Below, piece after piece: positions 16,538-24,252 of a stretch of 64,000 bases of DNA (its first letter is position 1; every line of letters starts with the position of its first letter). The stretch is taken from contig JAUHZO010000002.1 of assembly GCA_030425925.1 (NCBI GenBank), positions 124,001-188,000 on the forward strand, read 5' to 3'. Origin of the DNA: Alphaproteobacteria bacterium (GTDB lineage Bacteria; Pseudomonadota; Alphaproteobacteria; Rhodobacterales; Rhodobacteraceae). A program made the translations under genes and the position numbers. The notes below the pieces were generated by a model. The model was not told the origin of the DNA and made no database searches. It saw only the letters and a list, made by a program, of their open reading frames with translations.

Positions 16538-16581
16538 TGTCACTTTGCATTGACAATTTCAATTGTAAATCAAAGTTTACA
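16538..16581. promoter_or_regulatory. Tandem PpsR/CrtJ operator boxes
   Basis: Two exact TGT-N12-ACA palindromes are present, at 16538-16555 and 16564-16581, separated by 8 bases. This is the arrangement bound cooperatively by the aerobic repressor PpsR (CrtJ) in front of puc, bch and crt genes of Rhodobacter. They lie 119-162 bases upstream of the pucB start. They predict repression of LH2 by oxygen, and by light through AppA-type partners if present. Confidence 0.88.
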
Positions 16582-16610
16582 TTCCCGTGGGGTCAAGTGC
16601 CCGTCCGCAC

Positions 16611-16639
16611 AACAAAAAAAGACCCGGGCAAAGCCCGGG
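16611..16639 (-). terminator. Rho-independent terminator of the response-regulator gene
   Basis: On the minus strand, CCCGGGC (7-bp stem, TTT loop, arms 16633-16639 and 16623-16629) is followed by a run of seven T (16614-16620). It ends transcription from the gene at 16760-17446 before the puc promoter. Confidence 0.85.
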
Positions 16640-16759
16640 CCAGGTCCAACAGGGAGGTGCATGTGATAACCCGCACATGCGACGGGATCCGTTGTCAAGA
16701 TAAGCAATAAAGGTACTGCCGCAATACCTCTTTGATCTGGGTCAAATTCCGCTGCGCCA

Positions 16760-17446
16760 TTATGACACCAGCCGGTAGCCGCCGGATTCCGTCACCAGTA
16801 TGCGGGCGTTGGAGGGATCGGGTTCGATCTTCTGGCGCAGGCGGTAGATATGGGTTTCCAGCGTGTGCGTCGTGACACCCGCATTGTAACCCCAGACCTC
16901 GTGCAGAAGCACGTCGCGCGGCACCACGCCGTCGCTGGAGCGGTAGAGGAACTTCAGGATGTTGGTTTCCTTTTCGGTCAGCCGGATCTTGCGGTCGTCC
17001 TCGGTGACCAGCGTCTTCATCGAGGGCTTGAATGTATAGGGGCCCACGGTGAACACCGCGTCTTCGGATTGCTCGTGCTGGCGCAGCTGGGCGCGGATCC
17101 GGGCCAGCAGGACCGGGAACTTGAACGGCTTGGTGACATAGTCATTGGCACCGGCATCGAGGCCCAGGATGGTGTCGGCGTCGCTGTCATGGCCTGTCAG
17201 CATGATGATCGGCGACTTGACGCCCTGCTTGCGCATCAGGCGGCACAGTTCGCGCCCGTCGGTATCGGGCAGGCCCACGTCGAGGATGATCAGGTCATAG
17301 ATCTGCTCCTTGACCCGGGCCATGGCCCCGACGCCGTTCTCGGCCTCGAACACCTCGAAATCCTCGGTCATGATCAGCTGCTCGGCCAGCGCCTCGCGCA
17401 GGTCGTCGTCATCGTCGACCAGAAGAATGTTTCTCAGCTGTGCCAT
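16760..17446 (-). CDS. OmpR-family response regulator
   Basis: A two-component regulator of 228 residues. The receiver domain has the acidic pocket (VDDDDD near 10-15), the phosphorylation site Asp56 in LIILDVGLPD and the conserved Lys in VTKPF near 106. The C-terminal winged-helix domain (about 130-228) has the OmpR pattern LTEKETNILKFLYRS...HTLETHIYRLRQKIEP. The start at 17446 is chosen because AAGGAGG precedes it. There is no histidine kinase next to it. It is similar in type to CenR-like envelope regulators of alphaproteobacteria, but I cannot assign the orthologue. It is separated from puc by its own terminator. Confidence 0.9.
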   Translation of the reverse strand: MAQLRNILLVDDDDDLREALAEQLIMTEDFEVFEAENGVGAMARVKEQIYDLIILDVGLPDTDGRELCRLMRKQGVKSPIIMLTGHDSDADTILGLDAGANDYVTKPFKFPVLLARIRAQLRQHEQSEDAVFTVGPYTFKPSMKTLVTEDDRKIRLTEKETNILKFLYRSSDGVVPRDVLLHEVWGYNAGVTTHTLETHIYRLRQKIEPDPSNARILVTESGGYRLVS

Positions 17447-17592
17447 GTGTGCCTCCTTGTGTTTGGCGGCAGATGTGGACATCTTGGCGCTCCGGCAAGT
17501 TTTGCTGCAGCGGGTTCACGGCCTCGTGTCTCGGGGGAGGGTTTGTTACAGCGAATGCGCCGGTTTGCAACATTGTCCTGCCCAGGTGCCCC

Positions 17593-18675
17593 ATGACGCT
17601 TGCCCCCGATCCGACCGAACTTGTCGCCCGGGCACGGGGTGAGCTGCGCATGGGCGTGCCGGTGGTATTCGAGGCCGAGGGGGATGCGGCGCTGGTGCTG
17701 GCGGCCGAGACCGCCAACGCGGCGCGGCTGGCCGGAATGCAGGCGCTGGGCTCGCTTGACCTGGCCATCACCGCGCGCCGCGCCGAGACGCTGAAGGCGC
17801 GCGCCTATGACGGGGATCTGGCGCGGGTGGCGGTGCCGCCGGGGGCCGGGCTCGACTGGGTGCAGGCAGTGGCCGATCCGGCGGACGACCTGCGCTATCC
17901 GATGAAAGGCCCGCTGGAGACACGGCGCACCGGGCCTGCGGCGCTGCACCGCCAGGCGCTGGCGCTGTGCAAGGCGGCGCGGCTGCTGCCCGCGGCGCTG
18001 GTGGCGGTGCAACCCGGCGGCACGGCAGAGGGCGCGGGCCTTGTCCGTCTGCCGCTGGCGGACGTGGCCGAGGTCCTTGCACAGGCCCCGGTACTGGAGC
18101 ATGTCGTGTCTGCGCGGGTGCCGTTGCGGGCCGCGCAGGACGCAAGGCTGCACGTGTTCCGCCCCGCGGACGGATCCGAAGAGCATTACGCCATCGAGGT
18201 GGGCCGCCCCGACCGCGACTCGCCGGTGCTGGCGCGGCTGCATTCGGCCTGCTTTACCGGCGACCTTCTGGGCAGCCTGAAATGCGATTGCGGGCCGCAG
18301 CTGAACGCGGCGCTGGCGGCGATGGGTGCGGCGGGGACAGGTGTTCTGCTGTATCTTCAGCAGGAAGGCCGCGGCATCGGGCTGGCCAACAAGATGCGCG
18401 CCTATGCCCTGCAGGATCAGGGCTTTGACACGGTGGAGGCCAATCACCGGCTGGGTTTCGAGGATGACGAGCGCGATTTCCGGCTGGGCGCGCAGATCCT
18501 CCAGCACCTGGGGTTCTCGGCGGTGCGGCTCTTGACGAACAACCCGGCCAAGATCGCGATGATGGAGCGTTCGGGCCTGCATGTGGCCGAGCGCGTGCCG
18601 CTGAAGGTGGGGCAGACGCAGGAGAACACCCGCTACCTCGCCGTCAAGGCTGCCAAGTCCGGGCATCTTCTGTAG
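17593..18675 (+). CDS. ribA: GTP cyclohydrolase II with N-terminal domain
   Basis: Opens GTP to the pyrimidine precursor of riboflavin. The C-terminal half of this 360-residue protein holds the zinc cysteines (CFTGDLLGSLKCDCGPQL near 217-236), QQEGRGIGLANK near 256-267 and the GTP-binding LTNNPAKI near 315. Residues 1-~160 form the extra N-terminal domain (GTP_CH_N type) seen in many alphaproteobacterial RibA proteins, in place of a DHBP synthase domain. The gene is divergent from the response regulator. Confidence 0.9.
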   Translation: MTLAPDPTELVARARGELRMGVPVVFEAEGDAALVLAAETANAARLAGMQALGSLDLAITARRAETLKARAYDGDLARVAVPPGAGLDWVQAVADPADDLRYPMKGPLETRRTGPAALHRQALALCKAARLLPAALVAVQPGGTAEGAGLVRLPLADVAEVLAQAPVLEHVVSARVPLRAAQDARLHVFRPADGSEEHYAIEVGRPDRDSPVLARLHSACFTGDLLGSLKCDCGPQLNAALAAMGAAGTGVLLYLQQEGRGIGLANKMRAYALQDQGFDTVEANHRLGFEDDERDFRLGAQILQHLGFSAVRLLTNNPAKIAMMERSGLHVAERVPLKVGQTQENTRYLAVKAAKSGHLL

Positions 18676-18798
18676 CGGTCCGGCGGAGCGGCGCTCGTCC
18701 CGGCCCGGGGCCGGAACATCGCCCCGCCCGCCGTCCCCGGCCGTGGCGCTTGCCCCGGCGGCGCGGCGCGATAAGCTGGTCTGGGAAAGGAGCCTGAC
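18676..18798 (+). repeat. GC-rich inverted repeat after ribA
   Basis: The 123-base gap holds a nested inverted repeat (GGCGG...CGGCGCT, inner CCGGCCCGGGGCCGG, then CGCCCCGCCCGCCG) around 18680-18740. It resembles the palindromes near 37332 and 53959 and could act as a terminator. Confidence 0.45.
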
Positions 18799-19800
18799 AT
18801 GCGCTACTCGCTGCTCGATCTCTGCCCGGTCCCCGAGGGGGCCGACGCGGCGCAGGCGCTGGCCAACAGCGCGGCGCTGGCGCAACATGCCGAGGCGGAG
18901 GGCTATCACCGCTACTGGCTGGCGGAACATCACAACATGCCCGGCATCGCCTCGTCCGCGACGGCGGTGCTGATCGGGCATATCGCCGGTCTGACCCGGC
19001 GGATGCGGGTCGGTGCGGGCGGCATCATGCTGCCCAACCACGCGCCGCTGGCGGTGGCCGAGGCGTTCGGCACGCTGGAGACACTGTATCCCGGACGCAT
19101 CGACCTGGGCCTGGGCCGCGCCCCCGGCGGCGACCGGGCGGTGATGCAGGCGCTGGGCGTCTCGCACCACCGGGCCGAGCGCTTTGCCGAAGAGGTTGCC
19201 GAACTGCGCGCGCTGCTGGGGCCGCGGGTGAAGGGCCGCGCCGTGCGCGCGGTGCCGGGCGAAGGCACGCATGTGCCGCTGTGGGTACTGGGCTCGTCGC
19301 TGCATGGCGCGCAGGTGGCGGCGATGCTGGGGCTGCCCTATGCTTTTGCCTCGCATTTTGCGCCGGCAGCGCTGGAGCAGGCGCTGGACCTCTACCGCCG
19401 CCATTTCCGCCCCTCGGACGCGCTGGCGCAGCCTTATGCGATGATCGCGGTCAACCTTTTTGCCGCCCCGACCGAGGCCGCGGCGCACCGTCTGCGCACC
19501 ACGATGCAGCAGGCGTTCTACCGGCTGCGCAGCGGCCGTCCGGGCAAGCTGCCGCGGCCGGTGGACGATCTGCACGCCGTGGTGCCGCCCGAGGCGCTGC
19601 CCGCGGTGGAGGCCGCCTTGCGGATCAGCGCCGTGGGCGCGCCCGCACAGGTCGAGGCGCAACTGGCGGCGTTGATCGACCGGCTGGCCCCGGACGAGGT
19701 GATCCTGACCGGGCAGATCCACGATCCCGAGTCGCGCAGGACCTCGTTCTCGATCGGGGCCGAGGCGATGCGCACCCTGGCCCGGCGGCGCGCGGCATGA
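18799..19800 (+). CDS. LLM-class flavin-dependent oxidoreductase
   Basis: A 333-residue TIM-barrel protein of the bacterial luciferase-like superfamily, YhbW/MsnO8 subgroup, that probably uses FMNH2 and oxygen. Visible family hallmarks are [21 protein letters not shown] near residues 36-56, [13 protein letters not shown] near 73-85, and [13 protein letters not shown] near 100-112. The substrate is unknown. Its stop overlaps the ATG of the L,D-transpeptidase gene, so the two are coupled. GGAAAGGAG precedes the start. Confidence 0.88.
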   Translation: MRYSLLDLCPVPEGADAAQALANSAALAQHAEAEGYHRYWLAEHHNMPGIASSATAVLIGHIAGLTRRMRVGAGGIMLPNHAPLAVAEAFGTLETLYPGRIDLGLGRAPGGDRAVMQALGVSHHRAERFAEEVAELRALLGPRVKGRAVRAVPGEGTHVPLWVLGSSLHGAQVAAMLGLPYAFASHFAPAALEQALDLYRRHFRPSDALAQPYAMIAVNLFAAPTEAAAHRLRTTMQQAFYRLRSGRPGKLPRPVDDLHAVVPPEALPAVEAALRISAVGAPAQVEAQLAALIDRLAPDEVILTGQIHDPESRRTSFSIGAEAMRTLARRRAA

Positions 19801-20318
19801 GCCCGCTGGACATGGTCCTGACCCGCCGCGGGCTGCGTTTTGCCGGACGACATTGGCCCTGCAGCCTGGGGCGCGGCGGGGTCCGCGATGACAAGCGCGA
19901 AGGCGACGGGGCCACGCCGGCCGGGGTGCACCGCATCGTGGGGCTGCTTTACCGGCCCGACCGCATGGCGCGCCCCACCGACTGGGCGGTGCCGATCCGG
20001 CCGGGCGACCTGTGGTCGGACGATCCGCGGCACGAGGATTACAACCTCATGGTGCGCGCGCCGTATCCCTGGAGCCATGAAAGGCTGCGGCGCGGGGACC
20101 GGCTGTACGATCTGGTCATCCTGACCGACTGGAACTGGCCACGCGCGGTGCGCGGCCGCGGCTCTGCCATTTTCCTGCATCGCTGGCGGCGGCCGGGCTA
20201 TCCCACCGAGGGCTGCCTGGCCTTCCGCCCCGACCACCTGCCGCAGATCGCCCGGCGGATCACTTACGGGACGCGGCTGGTGGTGCCGCTGTCACTTGCG
20301 GGCCGTCGCGGCGGGTGA
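19797..20318 (+). CDS. L,D-transpeptidase (YkuD) family protein
   Basis: A 173-residue protein with a single YkuD catalytic domain. The histidine-cysteine motif is seen as AIFLHRW...YPTEGCLAF near residues 122-141, with Cys as nucleophile. These enzymes form 3-3 crosslinks or attach proteins in peptidoglycan. No signal peptide is visible, as is common for this short DUF-like subgroup, so export is unclear. The frame overlaps the preceding oxidoreductase gene by 4 bases. Confidence 0.82.
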   Translation: MSPLDMVLTRRGLRFAGRHWPCSLGRGGVRDDKREGDGATPAGVHRIVGLLYRPDRMARPTDWAVPIRPGDLWSDDPRHEDYNLMVRAPYPWSHERLRRGDRLYDLVILTDWNWPRAVRGRGSAIFLHRWRRPGYPTEGCLAFRPDHLPQIARRITYGTRLVVPLSLAGRRGG

Positions 20319-20331
20319 TCCCCGCGCCGTT

Positions 20332-20988
20332 TCAGAACCCCGACAGGCGCTTGAGACTCATCGAGATGTGGGCCCGGCGGATCAGCGCGGCGGCCTGCAG
20401 GTCGCCGGCCTCCAGCGCGACCTGGGTCTGGCGCAGCTCGTCGAGAAAGATGGCGCATTCATGGCCCAGATCGAGCTGCGGGATCGCCTTGAGCCAGACC
20501 CGCGCGGTGCGATAGTACAGCCGGTCCGCCATGTCGCGCAGCGGCATGTTGCGGGTCAGCGACAGGCCGAAATCGTGGAAATCCATGCTCAGCCGGGCAA
20601 AGCTGCGGGCGTCCGGCGCCTGTTGCAGCGCCTCGCCGCGGCTGACCAGATCCAGCATGGCATGCAGCACGTCGAACGTCACCGGCTGTGGCGACAGCCG
20701 TCCGGCCATTTGCGCCAGTTCCAGCCGCAACTCGTAGGTCTGCGCCATTTCCCGCAGGTCCACATCGGTGACCAGCGTGCCGATGCCGTGACGGCTTTCC
20801 ACCAGCCCCTCGTCCTCCAGCCGTGCCAGAACCCGGCGCAGCGGCGTGCGGGAGGTGCCGAATTCCTCGGCCAGCGCCTCTTCGCCCAGCTTGCTGCCCG
20901 GGGGATAGTCCAGCAAGCAGATGCGATCGCGCAGCGTAACGTACAAGCGTTGAAAACGTTCCGAGGCTTCTGTCATGGCGTGTGCCAT
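20332..20988 (-). CDS. GntR-family regulator (FadR/FCD type)
   Basis: A 218-residue transcription factor. The winged helix lies at about 15-80 (LGEEALAEEFGTSRTPLRRVLARLEDEGLVE), followed by an all-helical FCD ligand domain with metal-type histidines (MDFHDF, ARAH..). It is divergent from the polyamine-type ABC transporter operon and probably controls it, with an amine or a breakdown product as effector. The start may be ATG 20988 or 20976. Neither has a clear ribosome site. Confidence 0.85.
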   Translation of the reverse strand: MAHAMTEASERFQRLYVTLRDRICLLDYPPGSKLGEEALAEEFGTSRTPLRRVLARLEDEGLVESRHGIGTLVTDVDLREMAQTYELRLELAQMAGRLSPQPVTFDVLHAMLDLVSRGEALQQAPDARSFARLSMDFHDFGLSLTRNMPLRDMADRLYYRTARVWLKAIPQLDLGHECAIFLDELRQTQVALEAGDLQAAALIRRAHISMSLKRLSGF

Positions 20989-21245
20989 GGCCGAGCGTCC
21001 GGGCCGCTGTCAAGCCGGCGCGGGGCGGTGGCGATGTCGCGGGCGGGTGCGCAGGAAAAAGGATCATATCGTTGCCGCGCGCAGTCGTTTTCGGCTGCAA
21101 AACGCCGCAATCCTGCCCATTCTTCCCGGAATGGACGCTACAGCGTGCATTTCAGGGCGAGACGGTTGCAACCGCCCGAATCCCGCGCTTTAGTCATGGC
21201 CGAGACCGGCGGGACACAGCGCTGGCGGAAAACAGGGAGCCGGGT

Positions 21246-22349
21246 TTGGCTGAACAGGGAACTGACAGCGCCTTTGTGGCGTTTGAACGTGTGCAGAAGA
21301 GCTATGACGGCGAGACGCTTGTCGTCAAGGATCTGAACCTTTCCATGCCCAAGGGCGAGTTTCTCACGATGCTCGGGCCGTCGGGATCGGGCAAGACCAC
21401 CTGCCTGATGATGCTGGCGGGGTTCGAGACGGCAACCCATGGCGAGATCCGGCTTGATGGCGTGTCGATCAACAACATCCCGCCGCACAAGCGCGGCATC
21501 GGCATGGTGTTCCAGAACTACGCGCTGTTTCCGCACATGACGGTGGCCGAGAACCTGTCTTTTCCGCTGGAGGTGCGCAAGATCGGCAAGTCCGACCGCG
21601 AGGCCAAGGTCAAGCGCGCGCTGGACATGGTGCAGATGGGGGCTTTTGGCGGGCGGCGTCCGGCGCAGCTTTCCGGCGGCCAGCAGCAGCGGATCGCCCT
21701 GGCGCGCGCGCTGGTGTTCGAGCCGGAACTGGTTCTGATGGACGAACCGCTGGGCGCGCTGGACAAGCAGCTGCGCGAGCACATGCAGTTCGAAATCACC
21801 CGCCTCGCGCACGAGCTAGGAATCACCGTGGTCTACGTGACCCATGACCAGACCGAAGCGCTGACCATGTCGGACCGGGTGGCGGTGTTCAATGACGGGC
21901 GGATCCAGCAGCTTGATCCGCCGGACGTGCTGTACGAAAAACCCGCCAACAGCTTTGTCGCGCAGTTCATCGGCGAGAACAACACGCTGGAAGGCGTGGT
22001 GACCCGGATCGAAGGCGAGACCTGCGTGGTGCGGCTGGACGATGGCGAGGAACTGGACGCCACGCCGGTGAACGTGACCACCGTGGGCGAACGGACCCGG
22101 GTGTCGATCCGCCCCGAGCGGGTGGAGTTCAACCGCGACAGGCTCAAGCCCGGGGCGCATACGCTCAAGGCCGAGGTGCTGGAGTTCATCTACATGGGTG
22201 ACATCTTCCGCACCCGGCTGAAAGTGGCTGGGAACGAGGATTTCGTGATCAAGACCCGCAACGCGCCCGACCAGGTGCGGCTGGAACCGGGCACCGAGAT
22301 CGAGATCGGCTGGCTGCCGCAGGATTGCCGCGCGCTGGACGCCAGCTAG
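21246..22349 (+). CDS. ABC transporter ATP-binding protein (PotA-like)
   Basis: Energises uptake of a polyamine-type solute. The 367 residues contain Walker A GPSGSGKTT near 48, signature LSGGQQQR near 142, Walker B ELVLMDEPLGALD near 163, the switch His, and a C-terminal TOBE/OB region. The start is taken as TTG 21246 because AGGGAG lies 6 bases upstream and no in-frame ATG fits. It is the first gene of a five-gene transport operon divergent from the GntR regulator. Confidence 0.88.
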   Translation: MAEQGTDSAFVAFERVQKSYDGETLVVKDLNLSMPKGEFLTMLGPSGSGKTTCLMMLAGFETATHGEIRLDGVSINNIPPHKRGIGMVFQNYALFPHMTVAENLSFPLEVRKIGKSDREAKVKRALDMVQMGAFGGRRPAQLSGGQQQRIALARALVFEPELVLMDEPLGALDKQLREHMQFEITRLAHELGITVVYVTHDQTEALTMSDRVAVFNDGRIQQLDPPDVLYEKPANSFVAQFIGENNTLEGVVTRIEGETCVVRLDDGEELDATPVNVTTVGERTRVSIRPERVEFNRDRLKPGAHTLKAEVLEFIYMGDIFRTRLKVAGNEDFVIKTRNAPDQVRLEPGTEIEIGWLPQDCRALDAS

Positions 22350-22466
22350 GCCGGAATACCGCGCGCGGCAGCCGAAAGGCGCGGCGTGCGGTCAAGTCGA
22401 GAGGCCAGCGGTTCGAGCCCGTGACCCGGCCTCTTCCACAACACGGGTAGTACTAGGGAGTATGAC

Positions 22467-23579
22467 ATGAAACTCACCAAGACCCTTCTTGCCAGCACCG
22501 CGCTGACCGTTGCCGCAGCAGGCGCGTTTGCCGAAGGCCATGGCATGGCCGACAGCATGACCCTGGTCAGCTGGGGCGGGGCCTATCAGGCGTCGCAGCA
22601 AAAGGCCTATGTCGAGCCGTATCTGGCGATGAACGAAGGCATTTCGTCCACCTGGGACGAAAGCTCGGCCGAGGCGGTGGCCAAGCTGCGCGCGATGAAC
22701 GAGGCCGGCAACATCACCTGGGATCTGGTCGACGTGGAGGCCGCCGACGCCATCCGCCTGTGCGACGAAGGCCTGGCGATGGAGATCGACCACGACGAGA
22801 TGCTGGCCGCGGCGCCCGACGGCACCGAGGCAAGCGACGATTTCGGCGATTCCATCGTGTCGGATTGCTTCATCCCGCAGATCGTGTTCTCGACCACCGT
22901 GGGCTATCGCACCGATCTTGTGGGTGACACCCCGCCGACCTCGATCTGCGCCCTGTTCGACACCGAGACCTATCCGGGCAAGCGCGCGCTGAACAAGCGT
23001 CCGCTGGCCAACGTGGAATGGGCGCTGCTGTGTGACGGCGTGGCCAAGGACGACATCTATGACGTGCTGTCCACCGACGAAGGTCAGGACCGCGCGCTGG
23101 CCAAGCTTGACACCATCAAGGACCAGGTGGTCTGGTGGTCGGCTGCCGCGGAAACCCCGCAGTTGCTGGCCGATGGCGAGGTTGTCATGGGCTCCACCTA
23201 CAATGGCCGTCTGTTTGCGGCGATTGCCGAGCAGGGACAGCCGATCGGCATGCTCTGGGATGCTCAGATGCTGGACTTTGACGGCTGGGTGGTGCCCGAG
23301 GGCCTGCCCGAGGACCGTCTGGCCCGTGTCATGGACTTCCTGAACTTTGCCACCGACACCCAGCGTCTGGCGGATCAGGCGGCGTATATCTCGTACGGCC
23401 CGGCGCGTGCCTCCTCGGCTCCGCTGGTGGGTCTGCATGCCGAACTGGGCATCGAGATGGCGCCGCACATGCCCACCGACCCGGCCAATGCCAAGAACGT
23501 CTTTGTCACCCAGTACGAATTCTGGGCCGACTATCGTGACGACATCGACGCCAAGTTCCAGGCGTGGCTAGCGCAGTAA
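22467..23579 (+). CDS. Periplasmic solute-binding protein (PotD-like)
   Basis: Binds the solute and delivers it to the permease. The 370-residue precursor has a signal peptide (residues 1-22, cut near AFA-EGHG). The mature part follows the PotD/extracellular solute-binding family 1 pattern (TLVSWGGAYQASQQKAY at the start). It resembles spermidine/putrescine binders, but the ligand cannot be read directly. A 10-bp hairpin follows the stop. Confidence 0.88.
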   Translation: MKLTKTLLASTALTVAAAGAFAEGHGMADSMTLVSWGGAYQASQQKAYVEPYLAMNEGISSTWDESSAEAVAKLRAMNEAGNITWDLVDVEAADAIRLCDEGLAMEIDHDEMLAAAPDGTEASDDFGDSIVSDCFIPQIVFSTTVGYRTDLVGDTPPTSICALFDTETYPGKRALNKRPLANVEWALLCDGVAKDDIYDVLSTDEGQDRALAKLDTIKDQVVWWSAAAETPQLLADGEVVMGSTYNGRLFAAIAEQGQPIGMLWDAQMLDFDGWVVPEGLPEDRLARVMDFLNFATDTQRLADQAAYISYGPARASSAPLVGLHAELGIEMAPHMPTDPANAKNVFVTQYEFWADYRDDIDAKFQAWLAQ

Positions 23580-23595
23580 GGCGCATGTGACGACA

Positions 23596-23619
23596 GGGGC
23601 GGGCAGACATGCCCGCCCC
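23596..23619 (+). other. Intercistronic hairpin after the binding-protein gene
   Basis: GGGGCGGGCA and TGCCCGCCCC form a perfect 10-bp stem with a GACA loop, 16 bases past the stop. It is typical of 3' protection that raises binding-protein mRNA above permease mRNA. Confidence 0.65.
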
Positions 23620-23643
23620 GCTCCGGCAAGAAGGAAGGCGCAG

Positions 23644-24252
23644 ATGCCCAAAGGCTACATCATCGGCCACATCACGGTGAACGATCCCGAGGCCTACAAG
23701 GCGTACATCGCGCAGGACACGCCGATCCTGCAGGCGAACGGCACGCACTTTCTGGTGCGGGGCGGTGCGTCCGAGGTGGTGGAAGGTACGTCCGAGGACC
23801 GGCACATCCTGTTTGCCTATGACAGCTACGATGCGGCGCGCGCGGCCTTTCTGGATCCGGATTACCAGAAGGTCGCCGATATCCGCCGAAGCGCCGCAAC
23901 CAGCACCATCCTGGTGGTCGAGGGGCAGGAGGGATTTGATCCCGCGCCTCCGGGCGATACGCCGCGCGGCTACATCATCGCCCATGTCGAGGTGCGCGAT
24001 GCCGAAGGCTATCAGCCTTATGTCGCCCGAAATGGAGAGATCTTTGCCCGCCATGGCGGCCGCTACATCGTGCGCGGCGGAGCGTCCGAGGTTCTCGAAG
24101 GCACCAGCCTGTCGCGCCATGTGGTGATCGAGTTCCCCTCGCTGGCCGCCGCCCGGGCGGGGTATGACGATCCGGACTATGTCGAGAACCGCAAGATCCG
24201 CCAGGCCCATGCCGACAGCGTGATCATCCTTGTCGAAGGGGTCGCGCCATGA
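23644..24252 (+). CDS. Tandem DUF1330 protein
   Basis: The product has 202 residues made of two DUF1330 (dimeric alpha/beta barrel) domains, about 1-96 and 106-202. Each begins GYII-H and contains RGGASEV-EGTS. The two halves are clearly duplicated from one another. The family is cytoplasmic with unknown chemistry. A GAAGGA ribosome site precedes the ATG. The gene sits between binding protein and permease, and its stop overlaps the permease start (ATGA), so it is made together with the transporter. An enzymatic or sensing role towards the imported solute is inference. Confidence 0.85.
   Translation: MPKGYIIGHITVNDPEAYKAYIAQDTPILQANGTHFLVRGGASEVVEGTSEDRHILFAYDSYDAARAAFLDPDYQKVADIRRSAATSTILVVEGQEGFDPAPPGDTPRGYIIAHVEVRDAEGYQPYVARNGEIFARHGGRYIVRGGASEVLEGTSLSRHVVIEFPSLAAARAGYDDPDYVENRKIRQAHADSVIILVEGVAP

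Larger units (their letters stand above)
16420..16759 (-). promoter_or_regulatory. puc upstream region
   Basis: 340 bases between pucB and the response-regulator gene. It holds two PpsR boxes (16538-16581) in an AT-rich stretch that must overlap the puc promoter, the terminator of the upstream regulator gene (16611-16639), and an inverted repeat GCATGTG/CACATGC (16659-16665 and 16674-16680). I could not fix a single -35/-10 pair with confidence. Confidence 0.7.

Noticed and set aside
16760-17446. Response regulator as a dedicated puc regulator
   Set aside because: It has its own T-run terminator before the puc promoter and no known motif linking it to puc; adjacency alone is too weak.
17434-19722. 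Long minus-strand open frame opposite ribA and the flavin oxidoreductase
   Set aside because: Composition of an antisense shadow, no motif, and both genes on the other strand are clear.
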